A stretch of DNA of 64,000 nucleotides, taken from positions 558,001-622,000 of the forward strand of contig OZ241915.1 of the NCBI GenBank assembly GCA_965203795.1, read 5' to 3'. Every line of letters begins with the position of its first letter. Position 1 is the first letter of the stretch. Source of the stretch: CBDBBY01 sp965203795 (GTDB lineage: Bacteria; Pseudomonadota; Alphaproteobacteria; Rhodobacterales; Rhodobacteraceae). The notes below the pieces were generated by a model, which worked only from the letters and a program-made list of their open reading frames with translations, was not told the DNA's origin and made no database searches. Positions 1-8,551 of this stretch are shown here, piece by piece. The translations under genes were made by a program, and so were the position numbers.

Positions 1-239
1 TGGCGATGCCGATGATCATCGTCGGCCTGCTTGTGGGATCGATTTTCGGCCTGCTGACCACCATCGCCGCGGAGATGGTGGGCGGCGCCGAAGGGCTCGG
101 AAGCAGGCTCACCTACTATTCGTCGATGGTCCGGATGCCGCAATTCTTCGCAGTGATCCTGCTGCTCGCGGCGATGGGCATATCGTTCTACGCGTTCTTC
201 TACTGGGTTGGCAAACGTTGGGCCGGATGGCAGGCCTGA
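1..239 (+). CDS. ABC transporter permease, C-terminal end (partial)
   Basis: The frame is open from the left window edge to a TGA at 237-239, so only the last ~79 residues are visible. They contain two hydrophobic stretches separated by a short polar segment and end in a short basic tail, as in the last membrane helices of a BPD_transp_1 permease. The next gene is a TAT-exported NMT1-type binding protein, so this is most likely the inner-membrane permease of the same importer (taurine/nitrate/pyrimidine type). The EAA loop is not inside the window, so the family is inferred from context and hydropathy. Confidence 0.6.
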   Translation, partial: AMPMIIVGLLVGSIFGLLTTIAAEMVGGAEGLGSRLTYYSSMVRMPQFFAVILLLAAMGISFYAFFYWVGKRWAGWQA

Positions 240-303
240 CCTTCGGCCCGGTACCACCAGGCGCATCCTCCGGGAGAGCGCCGAAACGTCAGGGAGGAAA
301 CCA

Positions 304-1446
304 ATGACGCAATTCGCAAACATCCAGCCTGCCGGGATCAGCCGGCGGGGAATGCTGAAGATCGGCGCGGGCGGCGCGACGGCGGCGGCGCTCGGAGGCT
401 CGCTCGGGCCGTCAATGGCGCTCGCGTCGGGAGCCGTGCGGTGGGTGTCGCCAAGGGGAACGATCGAGGTTCTCGACGACTATCCCTACTGGGTCGCGAA
501 GGAGTTCGGCTATTTCGGCGACATTGAGACGTCGCTTGAGCCGGGGCCTTCGGACGCCACCGCGACCGTCAAGCTCGTGGACCAGGGCCAGGCCGACATG
601 GGCTATCCGTCGCCCGGCGTGTTCTCGCTCGGCATCGCGCAGGGAATCCCGCTTGTATCCGTTTTCCACATGGGCGGCTCGGACGTGTTCGATTTCGCGT
701 TCCGCAAGGGCGAGAGGCCCGATGCCGTCGCCGGGCTGGAGGGCAAGACGGTGCTGCTCGGCAGCGCCGGATGGCAGTCGATCTGCGATCCGATGCTCCA
801 CGCCGCGGGGGTGGACATATCGACGATCAACTACGTCGCGGCCGGATGGCCGACCTGGGGCACCGCGCTCGCAGCGGGGCAGGGCGACGCCGCGCTCGCC
901 TGGGCGGGACTGCGCGCCCAGTGGAAGGGCCAGGGCCTCGATTTCGACTACCTGATCGGCAAGGACTTCTCGCAGCTTCCGGCGAACAGCTTCGTGATTC
1001 GGAAGTCGGACTTCGACGACATGTCCATGCGCGGCCTCTACACGGACTACCTGCGCGGCTGGGCGATGGGCCTTGAGTTCGGCAGGATGAACCCGAGAGC
1101 GGCGACCGCAATCGTCATGAACCAGTTCCCCGGCCTCGCATCGCAGATGACCCCCTCGGTCGCCACGGAGTCCATGATGCAGCTGGCGGACGTCTTCGCG
1201 GGCCGCTGGGACGAAAGGGGAATGTGGGGCTTCCACCTGGAATCGAGCTGGCAGCTGTTCTTCGACGCCGGAAAGGAGATCGGCCAGATCGAGGCCGACA
1301 TCGATTTGGCGTCCGTCATCAGCAACGACCTGGTGCCGGGAGCGAACGATTTCGACAGCGCCCGCGTGGAAGCGGACGCGTCCGGATTCGCGCTTTCGGC
1401 GGACTACGAGGCTGTGGACGTCGAAGCGATCAGGGCCGCCCTGTGA
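304..1446 (+). CDS. ABC transporter substrate-binding protein, NMT1/SsuA type, TAT-exported
   Basis: A 380-residue periplasmic binding protein. The ATG at 304 follows a strong AGGGAGG ribosome site; an open frame extends upstream, but this start places a twin-arginine signal (SRRGMLKIG, Arg14-Arg15) at the N-terminus followed by an Ala/Gly-rich hydrophobic stretch. The mature part shows the NMT1/THI5-like pattern: VAKEFGYFGD early on, then repeated short segments around a ligand cleft. This family feeds importers for taurine, sulfonates, nitrate, pyrimidines or aromatic acids; the ligand cannot be read from sequence. It lies just after a permease end, and the following genes look like catabolic enzymes, which suggests uptake of their substrate. 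Confidence 0.85.
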   Translation: MTQFANIQPAGISRRGMLKIGAGGATAAALGGSLGPSMALASGAVRWVSPRGTIEVLDDYPYWVAKEFGYFGDIETSLEPGPSDATATVKLVDQGQADMGYPSPGVFSLGIAQGIPLVSVFHMGGSDVFDFAFRKGERPDAVAGLEGKTVLLGSAGWQSICDPMLHAAGVDISTINYVAAGWPTWGTALAAGQGDAALAWAGLRAQWKGQGLDFDYLIGKDFSQLPANSFVIRKSDFDDMSMRGLYTDYLRGWAMGLEFGRMNPRAATAIVMNQFPGLASQMTPSVATESMMQLADVFAGRWDERGMWGFHLESSWQLFFDAGKEIGQIEADIDLASVISNDLVPGANDFDSARVEADASGFALSADYEAVDVEAIRAAL

Positions 1447-1832
1447 GCCGGGAGGGGGCGCCGCCGTCCGCGGCGCCCGCTTCGGCGGAAACCCGGATGC
1501 TTGAATTCGACCATGTGGGCGCGGTCGTGACGGAGCCCCAGCCCGGCGAGAACTGGGTGGAGCAAAGCCGGTGCTGGGTGACCAATCCGCGCGATCATCC
1601 GGAAAGGATCGAATTCCTGCGGTTCCGCGAAGACTCGACGGTTCCGCAGGCCATTCGCGAAAACCCCCATGTGGCGTTCCGCGTGGACGAGATCGCGCCG
1701 CATTTGGAAGGGTGCGAAGTCCTGATGCCGCCGTTCGTGGTGGACGACTTCGTGGAGGTGGCCTTCATCCGCAAGCACGGAGCGGTTTTCGAATACATGC
1801 GGTATCTGAAGGACGGCTGGTTCGGAGAGTAG
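1443..1832 (+). CDS. VOC-superfamily (glyoxalase-like) protein
   Basis: A short protein whose conserved part begins LEFDHVGAVV, the beta-strand and His that open vicinal-oxygen-chelate domains. It continues with HVAFRVDEI and ends in a strand with KHGAVFEYMRYL, giving a likely His/Glu metal-binding pattern. One VOC module (~110 residues) is present, so it would need to dimerise to form a complete site. Two starts are possible: GTG at 1443, overlapping the binding-protein stop (GTGA), or ATG at 1497, which begins exactly at the domain. I give the longer form because of the coupling; the extra 18 residues are low complexity. It may be an isomerase, epimerase or dioxygenase in the cluster's pathway; the substrate is unknown. 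Confidence 0.65.
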   Translation: MSREGAPPSAAPASAETRMLEFDHVGAVVTEPQPGENWVEQSRCWVTNPRDHPERIEFLRFREDSTVPQAIRENPHVAFRVDEIAPHLEGCEVLMPPFVVDDFVEVAFIRKHGAVFEYMRYLKDGWFGE

Positions 1833-1865
1833 CGCAAGCGCTCGCGGCACAGGCTGGAGGCCCGA

Positions 1866-3044
1866 ATGGAGTGGAGATCGGCGTACGCCTACGCGTGGGA
1901 TCTGGCCGAGCGGGGCGTCCCGGAATCGGCCGCCGAGATCCGGGGACTCGGCTTGAATGCCGTCTCCATGGCCTGCAGCTACCATGCCGGAAAGTTCCTG
2001 CGGCCGCGGGCCGCAGGAAAAGTGTATTTCCCGGAGGACGGCACGATCTATTTCCGGCACGATCCCGTGCGCTACGGCGCGATCAAACCGTTGCCGAACT
2101 CGATCCTCGACTCCCGGGATGTGCTGGGGGAGCTGTGCGCGCAGACGGAGCTGGCGGTTTGCGCCTGGATGGTGCTGCTGCACAATTCCCGGCTGGGCGA
2201 GGCCGATCCGGAGTGCTGCGTGGCGAACGCGTTCGGCGACCGGCTCATCTACAGCCTCTGTCCCTCGTCCCCCGACGTGCGCGAGTTCGCCGCCGCCCTG
2301 GTCGGCGACTTGACGGCGAACTATCCGGTCGCAGGGGTTTCCCTCGAAACGCCCGGGTTCCTTCCGTTCGCGCACGGCTACCACCACGAATTCGCGCTTG
2401 TGAGGGCCAACCCCTGGCTTGAGAACCTGCTGGGGCTTTGCTTCTGCCCGAGCTGCATGGCGCGGGCGGCGGAAGCCGGCGTGGACGCCAAGGGATTGAA
2501 ATCGCGCGTCGCCAAGGATGTCGACGACTACTTGGCAGGAGATGCCGTTCTTCCCCGCGACATGGCGGAGTCCTTCTGGCTTGCGGACACGAGGACGGAC
2601 GGCGAGCTTTCGGCGTTTCTCGATCTCCGCTGCCGCGTCGTGGCCTCGCTGGTTTCGGAGCTGCGCGGCGCGGCCCGCCCGGACGCGTTCGTCGCGGTCA
2701 TACCGTCGGTCGGGCGTCCGACCGCGAACGCCTGGTACGAGGGCGGGGACATTGGAGCGCTCGCGGAGGCGGCCGGGATTGTAGAGGCCTGCTTCTACGA
2801 GTCTTCGGCCGACCGCGTGCGGGCGGATCTCTTCGACGTTTCTAGGAGAATTCGGGGCAAGGGCGAGCTCCGGGGAATACTGAGGCCGGGGTATCCCGAC
2901 CTTGAGACCGCCGACCAGGTCCGGTCCGCAGTGCAGGCTCTAAGGGCTGGCGGAGCCAGCGGGATTTCCTTCTACAACTGGGGATTCCTGCGGCAGCGCA
3001 ACCTGGACTTCATCGCCGCCGCGCTGTCGGAGGACAGGCCGTGA
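1866..3044 (+). CDS. Uncharacterised TIM-barrel, glycoside-hydrolase-like protein
   Basis: I do not recognise a named family. The 392-residue protein has no signal peptide. It begins with the aromatic WRSAYAYAWDLAERG segment and then GLNAVSMACSYHAGKF, a strand-helix pattern seen at the start of glycosidase-like barrels. HGYHHEF near residue 175 and CFCPSCMAR near 196 resemble the site after strand 4 in GH42/GH5-like uncharacterised enzymes, where a short Cys motif follows the acid/base region. The end (GISFYNWGF) resembles a closing barrel strand. It ends in a GTGA overlap with the SDR gene, so the two are probably translated together. A role in hydrolysing or rearranging a glycoside-like substrate is inference. 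Confidence 0.5.
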   Translation: MEWRSAYAYAWDLAERGVPESAAEIRGLGLNAVSMACSYHAGKFLRPRAAGKVYFPEDGTIYFRHDPVRYGAIKPLPNSILDSRDVLGELCAQTELAVCAWMVLLHNSRLGEADPECCVANAFGDRLIYSLCPSSPDVREFAAALVGDLTANYPVAGVSLETPGFLPFAHGYHHEFALVRANPWLENLLGLCFCPSCMARAAEAGVDAKGLKSRVAKDVDDYLAGDAVLPRDMAESFWLADTRTDGELSAFLDLRCRVVASLVSELRGAARPDAFVAVIPSVGRPTANAWYEGGDIGALAEAAGIVEACFYESSADRVRADLFDVSRRIRGKGELRGILRPGYPDLETADQVRSAVQALRAGGASGISFYNWGFLRQRNLDFIAAALSEDRP

Positions 3045-3826
3045 GCACGGGCCCTCGGTGCGTCGCCATTACAGGGGCCGCAGGGGGCATCGGCCGGGCG
3101 CTTTGCGCGAGATTCCGCGAGGCCGGCGCGCGCCTCGCGTTGATCGACCGCCGTCCGGAAGTTCTGGAACTGGCGCAGGAACTGCGCTCGTCCGGTGCGG
3201 ATGCGGATGCGGCCGTCGTCGACATCGCCGAAGCCCAGGCGGTTGCGGAAGCGTTCGAAGGATTCGAGCGGAATCTGGGCGCTGCGGACGCGCTGGTGAA
3301 CAACGCCGGCTTTTCGTACGAACCGACGCTTGCCAAGTCGACTCCGGCCGGATGGGCGGCGCATTTGGCGGGCAACCTCAACGGGGCCTACCACTGCTCG
3401 CGGGCGGCGCTCCCGCGGATGGTCGAGAGAGGCGGCGGGGCGATTGTGACGGTGGGTTCGGTCAACGGCGTGGCGGCTCTGGGAGACCCGGCCTACAGCG
3501 CCGCGAAGGCGGCGCTCATGGCGCTTACCCGCTCGATCGCCGTCGAGTACGGACGGCACGGGGTGCGCGCCAACGCGGTTCTTCCGGGAACCGTGCGCTC
3601 TCCGATCTGGGACGAGCGGCGGAAGAGGAATCCCGAAGTGCTTGAGCTGCTGGAGCGCTGGTACCCGCTCGGCAGGATCGCGGAACCGTCCGAAGTTGCC
3701 GAAGTGGCATTCTTTCTGGCGTCCGACGCCGCCGGCGCCGTCAGCGGGGCCATGGTGCCTGTCGATTGCGGCCTGACGGCGGGAAACCAGGTGATGGCGC
3801 GCGAGTTGATCGTGGAGGAGGCGTAG
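3041..3826 (+). CDS. SDR-family NAD(P)-dependent oxidoreductase
   Basis: A 261-residue classical short-chain dehydrogenase. It has the cofactor motif TGAAGGIG at residues 11-18, NNAG at 87-90, a catalytic Ser near 139, and Tyr152/Lys156 in YSAAK. PGTVRSPIWDE and SGAMVPVDCGLT close the Rossmann fold as in FabG-like members. The acidic residue after the second strand (IDRR) suggests NAD(H) preference. The GTG start overlaps the previous stop (GTGA). Given its neighbours it probably oxidises a hydroxyl of a sugar or cyclitol intermediate; the substrate is unknown. Confidence 0.9.
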   Translation: MSTGPRCVAITGAAGGIGRALCARFREAGARLALIDRRPEVLELAQELRSSGADADAAVVDIAEAQAVAEAFEGFERNLGAADALVNNAGFSYEPTLAKSTPAGWAAHLAGNLNGAYHCSRAALPRMVERGGGAIVTVGSVNGVAALGDPAYSAAKAALMALTRSIAVEYGRHGVRANAVLPGTVRSPIWDERRKRNPEVLELLERWYPLGRIAEPSEVAEVAFFLASDAAGAVSGAMVPVDCGLTAGNQVMARELIVEEA

Positions 3827-3836
3827 GGAGGCGCTC

Positions 3837-4844
3837 ATGGAACGGCTGAGGATGGGAGTTGTCGGATTGGGCTGGTTCGGGGAGATCCATTGCGAGGCGA
3901 TCGCGGGAGTCCCGGAAATCGAGCTCGCGGCTCTGTGCACGAGACGGCCCGACCGGCTGGCGGAAATGTGCCGCAAATTCGGTGTCGAGCGGAGTACGCG
4001 GGACTACCGGGATCTGCTCGACGATCCGGACATCGACGCGGTCTCGATCGTGACCATGTGGGACCAGCACACGGAGCCCGCCGCGGCGGCGCTGGAGGCG
4101 GGCAAGCACGTCTTCCTCGAAAAGCCGATCGCGTCCCGCCTGGAGGATGCGTCCAGAATTCTGAAGGCCGCGGAATCCGCGAAAGGCATCCTGCAGATCG
4201 GGCACATCTGCCGGTTCAATCCGCGCTACCGGATGGCGAAGCAGGCGATCAAGGACGGCCGGATCGGCAAGATCGTGGCGATGAGTTCCCGAAGGAACAT
4301 CCCCGCTGCCTGGACGCCGGAAATTCTGAACAAGATCGGCCCGATTGTCGGCGACGCGGTCCACGACACGGATCTGATGATCTGGTTCTCCGAAGACCGT
4401 GTCGCCAGCGCCTACGCCCAGACAGTCAGCGTCAGGGGGCTCGGGCATCCGGACATCGGGCAGACGATGTACAGGTTCGAGGGCGGCGCGACGGCAACCT
4501 TGGAAACCGTCTGGTGCATGCCCGCGAAGACGCCGTTCGACATCGACGAGCGGCTCTCGATCATCGGGACCGAGGGGCTGGTCCACGTGCAGGACACGTT
4601 TCCGAACCTCGCGATTGTCGACGGCGACAAGCTGCACAGTCCCGACACGACCTATTGGCCGATGTTCGATGACGGCGTCCGGGGCGGAGCGCTCCGGGAG
4701 GAGTTCGCCTATTTCGCGCGCTGCGCGCTGTCGCGCCGAACCCCGGAGATAGGCCGTCCCGAGGATGCGGTCGCCGCGCTGGCCGCGACGCTTGCCGCCG
4801 AGGAATCAGCGCGGACCGGAAACGTCGTAACGGTCGCGGCCTAG
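3837..4844 (+). CDS. Gfo/Idh/MocA-family oxidoreductase (first copy)
   Basis: A 335-residue dehydrogenase of the inositol/glucose-fructose oxidoreductase family. The N-terminal Rossmann fold carries GLGWFG at residues 10-15; EKP at 95-97 supplies the conserved lysine next to the nicotinamide. GDAVHDTDLMIW gives the Asp/His typical of the catalytic region in the C-terminal alpha/beta domain. The ATG at 3837 has GGGAGG five bases upstream, only 10 bp after the SDR stop. Members oxidise hydroxyls of sugars, inositols or similar compounds with NAD(P). A second, divergent copy follows directly, so successive or alternative oxidations within one pathway are likely. Confidence 0.9.
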   Translation: MERLRMGVVGLGWFGEIHCEAIAGVPEIELAALCTRRPDRLAEMCRKFGVERSTRDYRDLLDDPDIDAVSIVTMWDQHTEPAAAALEAGKHVFLEKPIASRLEDASRILKAAESAKGILQIGHICRFNPRYRMAKQAIKDGRIGKIVAMSSRRNIPAAWTPEILNKIGPIVGDAVHDTDLMIWFSEDRVASAYAQTVSVRGLGHPDIGQTMYRFEGGATATLETVWCMPAKTPFDIDERLSIIGTEGLVHVQDTFPNLAIVDGDKLHSPDTTYWPMFDDGVRGGALREEFAYFARCALSRRTPEIGRPEDAVAALAATLAAEESARTGNVVTVAA

Positions 4845-4870
4845 CCGCGCGCAAGGAGGGGGATGGCACG

Positions 4871-5914
4871 ATGCGGAAAAGGGTTCTGGTTGTCGGGCTG
4901 GGCAACATGGGGATGAGCCATGCGCTCGCGTACTCACGGATCGACGGATTCGAGGTGGCCGGGGTCTGCGCCCGGCGCATCGCCTCGATGGAGCTGCCGG
5001 AGGCGATCGGTTCCGCCGCCCGGTTCGCGGACTTCGACGAGGCGCTTCGCGCCGTCGAGCCGGACGTGGTTTCCATCAACACGCTGCCGGACACCCACGG
5101 CCAATTCGCGATCAGGTCCATGGAGGCCGGAGCGCACGTGTTCGTGGAAAAGCCGCTCGCGGAAAGCGTCGAGCTGGCCGCCGAGGTCGTGGCGACGGCC
5201 CGGCGCACCGGACGGAAACTGGTCGTGGGGTACATTCTTCGCCAGCATCCGTCCTGGACGAAGTTCATCGAGATCGCGCGGCAGCTGGGCACGCCCCTCG
5301 TGTTCCGGATGAACTTGAATCAGCAGTCCAATGCCGAAACCTGGGACTGGCACAAGCGTTTGATGGACAGCTTCCCGCCGATCGTGGATTGCGGCGTCCA
5401 CTACGTGGATGTCATGTGCCAGATGACGAGGGCGCGGCCCACGAGCGTCCATGCCATCGGCGCGAAGCTTACGGACGAGGTCGCGGTCAACAACTACGGG
5501 ATGCTGCAGGTCGCGTTCGAGGACGGCTCCGTGGGCTGGTACGAAGCGGGATGGGGACCGATGATGAGCGAAACGGCGTTCTTCGTGAAGGACGTGATCG
5601 GGCCGAAGGGGTCCGTATCCATCGTGATGGCGGAAACGGTCGGCGACGTGAAGTCCGACGACATCAACGCCCATACCAAGACCAACCAGATATTGTGGCA
5701 CCACGCCGATCTTTCGAAGGAGGACGAGTGGATCGACATGGCGGACGAACCCGACCACGACGAGCTCTGCGAGCGCGAACAGCGCTTCCTGCTTGAAGCG
5801 ATCGACCAGGACATCGACCTCGGGGACCACATGGACGACGCGGTGAAGAGCCTGATGATCGTGAGTGCCGCCGACCGCTCAATCCATGAAGGGCGGGTAA
5901 TATCGCTCCTTTAG
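4871..5914 (+). CDS. Gfo/Idh/MocA-family oxidoreductase (second copy)
   Basis: A 347-residue paralogue-like enzyme with GLGNMG at residues 9-14 and EKP at 93-95. PIVDCGVHYVDVMCQM supplies the family's Asp/His catalytic segment. A good AAGGAGG site precedes the ATG at 4871. It differs strongly from the preceding enzyme outside the motifs, so it is not a recent duplication. It is the sixth catabolic gene in the same direction and may act on the product of the first dehydrogenase. Cytoplasmic; cofactor NAD(P), substrate not readable from sequence. Confidence 0.9.
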   Translation: MRKRVLVVGLGNMGMSHALAYSRIDGFEVAGVCARRIASMELPEAIGSAARFADFDEALRAVEPDVVSINTLPDTHGQFAIRSMEAGAHVFVEKPLAESVELAAEVVATARRTGRKLVVGYILRQHPSWTKFIEIARQLGTPLVFRMNLNQQSNAETWDWHKRLMDSFPPIVDCGVHYVDVMCQMTRARPTSVHAIGAKLTDEVAVNNYGMLQVAFEDGSVGWYEAGWGPMMSETAFFVKDVIGPKGSVSIVMAETVGDVKSDDINAHTKTNQILWHHADLSKEDEWIDMADEPDHDELCEREQRFLLEAIDQDIDLGDHMDDAVKSLMIVSAADRSIHEGRVISLL

Positions 5915-5999
5915 GCTTCCGGGCGCCTTCGTCCGGCCGGCCCCGGAACGCGGCCGCCGAGCCCTTCCCTGTCGGCGAAGCGCGCGTTCGGGTCTGACC

Positions 6000-7796
6000 A
6001 TGGAAAATGCAGCGGATCCGGACCGGCGCGTTTCCAATTGGCTGAGCCGGTTCAATTCCGCCGTCGGCGCGGGAGGGCCCGAGGCGGTTTCGCGCCTGTT
6101 CGCCGAGCGATGCTTTTGGCGGGACATTCTTTCGCTCACTTGGAACATCAAGACGGCCGAGGGCCGGCGGGACATCACGGCGATGCTCGGCGCGACGCTG
6201 CCGCATTCGGGGCTCGGGAGATTCGAGCCATTCGAAGACGCGTGGGAGGCTGAAGGCCGCACCGAATCGTTCGTGCGATTCGAAACTTCGGTTTCGCGCG
6301 GGATCGGGCATCTGCGTCTGGACGGAGAGCGCGCGGAAACGCTCCTGACCGTTATGGACGAGCTCAAGGGGCACGAGGAGTCCAAAGGTCAGGCGCGCCC
6401 CGCCGGCGTCGTCCACGGCGCAATTGCGGGCAGGAAAAGCTGGCTGGAGGAGCGCAACGAGGAATGCGGCGGCTTCGGGCGCGACCGGCAGCCTTACGCC
6501 GTCATTGTCGGCGGCGGGCAGGCGGGAATCGCGCTGGCCGCGAGGCTTAGGCAGCTCTCGGTTCCCGCGGTCGTCCTCGAAAGGAACGCGAGGCCCGGAG
6601 ATTCATGGAGGAACCGGTACCGCACCTTGGTTCTGCACGACCCGGTCTGGTACGACCATTTGCCGTACCTTCCGTTCCCCGAGCACTGGCCGGTGTTCAC
6701 GCCCAAAGACAAGATGGGCGATTGGCTCGAATCGTACGCTCGCGCCATGGAGCTTTGCTATTGGGGTTCCGCCACATGCGTGCGCGCCGAGTACGACGAG
6801 GCCGCGTCGGAATGGATCGTCGACGCCGACCGCGCCGGCAGCCCCGTGACGCTCAGGCCCAAGCAGCTCGTGCTGTGCACGGGCGCATACGGGCCGCCGC
6901 GGGTGCCGGACATTCCGGGGCTGGAGACGTTCAACGGCAGCGCCATCCATTCGAGCGAGCACCAGGACGGAAGGCGCTGGCGCGGCAAGCGCTGCGCAGT
7001 AGTCGGATCGAACACCTCGGCGCACGACATTTGCGCCGATTTGTGGGAGTCGGGCGCCGAGTCCGTGACCATGGTCCAGCGGTCGCCGTCCACTGTGGCC
7101 AGTTCCGATGCCGTGATGGAAGTGGTGTTCGGCGACCTTTACTCCGAACGCGCCCTGCGGAACGGCATTACGACCGAGAAGGCGGATCTGATGTTCGCGT
7201 CGCTTCCGTTCGCGCTTCTGGAGGAGCGAATGTCATCCGTGGCGGATCGGATGGAAGCGCACGACCGCGACCTGCTCGCGCGGCTGGGAACCGCGGGCTT
7301 CCTGCTCGACAAGGGCGTGGACGGCACAGGCCTGATCATGAAGGCGTTCCGCACCGGAAGCGGATACTACATCGATGTCGGCTGCTCCGAATTGATCGCG
7401 GACGGGCGCATCGGCCTGAGAACGGGCGTCGAGCCGAAGCGGTTTGCGGGCGGAACGCTGGAACTCACCGACGGATCCGCAATTCCGGCGGACTTGGTGG
7501 TTTTCGCCACCGGATACCACTCGATGCAGCGCACGATCGCCGAGCTGGTTTCGGAAGATGTTGCGGAAAGGGTCGGCCACTGCTGGGGCTACGGCTCCGG
7601 CACGCCCGGCGATCCCGGACCATGGGAGGGCGAGTTGCGCAACCTGTGGAAGCCGACGGCGCAAAAGGGGCTTTGGCTGCACGGCGGCAACCTGCATCTG
7701 TCGCGGTTCTTCTCCAAGTTCGTCGCGCTGCAGATCAAGGCGCGCATGGAAGGGATGCCGACGCCAGTCCATGGCGACCCGCGCATCCGCATGTAA
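6000..7796 (+). CDS. NTF2/SnoaL-like domain fused to flavin-dependent monooxygenase
   Basis: A 598-residue protein. Residues ~10-140 look like a SnoaL/NTF2-like cone fold (WLSRFNSAVGAGG, RLFAERCFWRDI, LLTVMDELKGHEES). The FAD Rossmann motif GGGQAG at 171-176 follows, then RPGDSWRNRY and a second dinucleotide motif (VVGSNTSAHDIC) for NADPH. FNGSAIHSSEH resembles the FxGxxxHxxx(W/Y) fingerprint of class B monooxygenases but ends in His. ATGY near residue 505 is the usual C-terminal motif. The nearest architecture is the NTF2-FMO proteins related to YUCCA and Baeyer-Villiger enzymes. It would insert oxygen into a substrate using NADPH. An 85 bp gap separates it from the dehydrogenases. Confidence 0.88.
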   Translation: MENAADPDRRVSNWLSRFNSAVGAGGPEAVSRLFAERCFWRDILSLTWNIKTAEGRRDITAMLGATLPHSGLGRFEPFEDAWEAEGRTESFVRFETSVSRGIGHLRLDGERAETLLTVMDELKGHEESKGQARPAGVVHGAIAGRKSWLEERNEECGGFGRDRQPYAVIVGGGQAGIALAARLRQLSVPAVVLERNARPGDSWRNRYRTLVLHDPVWYDHLPYLPFPEHWPVFTPKDKMGDWLESYARAMELCYWGSATCVRAEYDEAASEWIVDADRAGSPVTLRPKQLVLCTGAYGPPRVPDIPGLETFNGSAIHSSEHQDGRRWRGKRCAVVGSNTSAHDICADLWESGAESVTMVQRSPSTVASSDAVMEVVFGDLYSERALRNGITTEKADLMFASLPFALLEERMSSVADRMEAHDRDLLARLGTAGFLLDKGVDGTGLIMKAFRTGSGYYIDVGCSELIADGRIGLRTGVEPKRFAGGTLELTDGSAIPADLVVFATGYHSMQRTIAELVSEDVAERVGHCWGYGSGTPGDPGPWEGELRNLWKPTAQKGLWLHGGNLHLSRFFSKFVALQIKARMEGMPTPVHGDPRIRM

Positions 7797-7887
7797 GTCG
7801 GCGTTGCGCCCGGACCGCGCTATTGCGCTTATGACGCCGGGCCGACCGGTTCCAAGAGTCGACCTGTAGTCGTCGGATGCCAACCGT

Positions 7888-8244
7888 TCAGAGCAGCGCG
7901 ATGGCCTCGATTTCCACCTTGATGTCGATCATCAGTCCGCACTCCACGGTGGAGCGCGCGGGCGGCGCATCCGGGAAATATTCGGCATAGACGGAGTTCA
8001 TGGCGGCGAAGTCCTTCCGGTCCGTCAGGAACACGGTGGTCTTGACGACGCTGCTCATCGAGCTTCCGGCTTCCTCGACCAGCGTCTTGATCTTTTCCAT
8101 GACCAGCCGGGTCTGCGCCGCGACGCCTTCCGGAATTGCGCCGTCATCTCCGACGGGCACCTGTCCCGAAACGTAGACGGTGTCGCCTGCAATCAGGGCA
8201 GGCGAAAGCGGAATGCTGGTGACTTTCCCCACAGTAGCGGGCAT
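7888..8244 (-). CDS. RidA/YjgF family enamine/imine deaminase
   Basis: A 118-residue single-domain protein of typical family length. It has IPLSPALIAGDTVYVSGQVP at the start and PPARSTVE at the position of the conserved Arg that binds the carboxylate of 2-iminobutyrate or related intermediates, followed by a short KVEIEAIALL end strand. AAGGAGA precedes the ATG at 8244. RidA proteins trimerise in the cytoplasm and hydrolyse reactive enamines or imines; many copies belong to catabolic clusters. It converges on the monooxygenase and is transcribed apart from it. Confidence 0.92.
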   Translation of the reverse strand: MPATVGKVTSIPLSPALIAGDTVYVSGQVPVGDDGAIPEGVAAQTRLVMEKIKTLVEEAGSSMSSVVKTTVFLTDRKDFAAMNSVYAEYFPDAPPARSTVECGLMIDIKVEIEAIALL

Positions 8245-8551
8245 TGGCGTCTCCTTTCGATGATTGCGTCACTCGGAGACCATACCCGACGTATGCGCTG
8301 CCGGTCACCTGCCTTGCTTGTCTATGCGCAGCAAATCCTGAATTCCGTGCCCTGCCAATGCCCGCAATTTCGATGCCGACAGATGGTCCGGCCGACGCGC
8401 GCCGGCCCCGGACGTTCAGGTCGGCGCGAACCGGCATGGATGGCCATGATCATGTGTAACATGCATGCGCAAGCTGCTCCCGCTCGGGGTTTCGACACGA
8501 AATGGCTTGAAGCCTCGATGTGCGGCACGGCGCTCCGCCTCGACGCCGTGT
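8245..8551. other. Gap of 307 bp without a recognisable gene
   Basis: Short open frames exist on both strands but none has a ribosome site or protein-like composition. The left end must hold the promoter of the RidA-like gene. I see no tRNA, clear terminator or repeat here. Confidence 0.5.
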
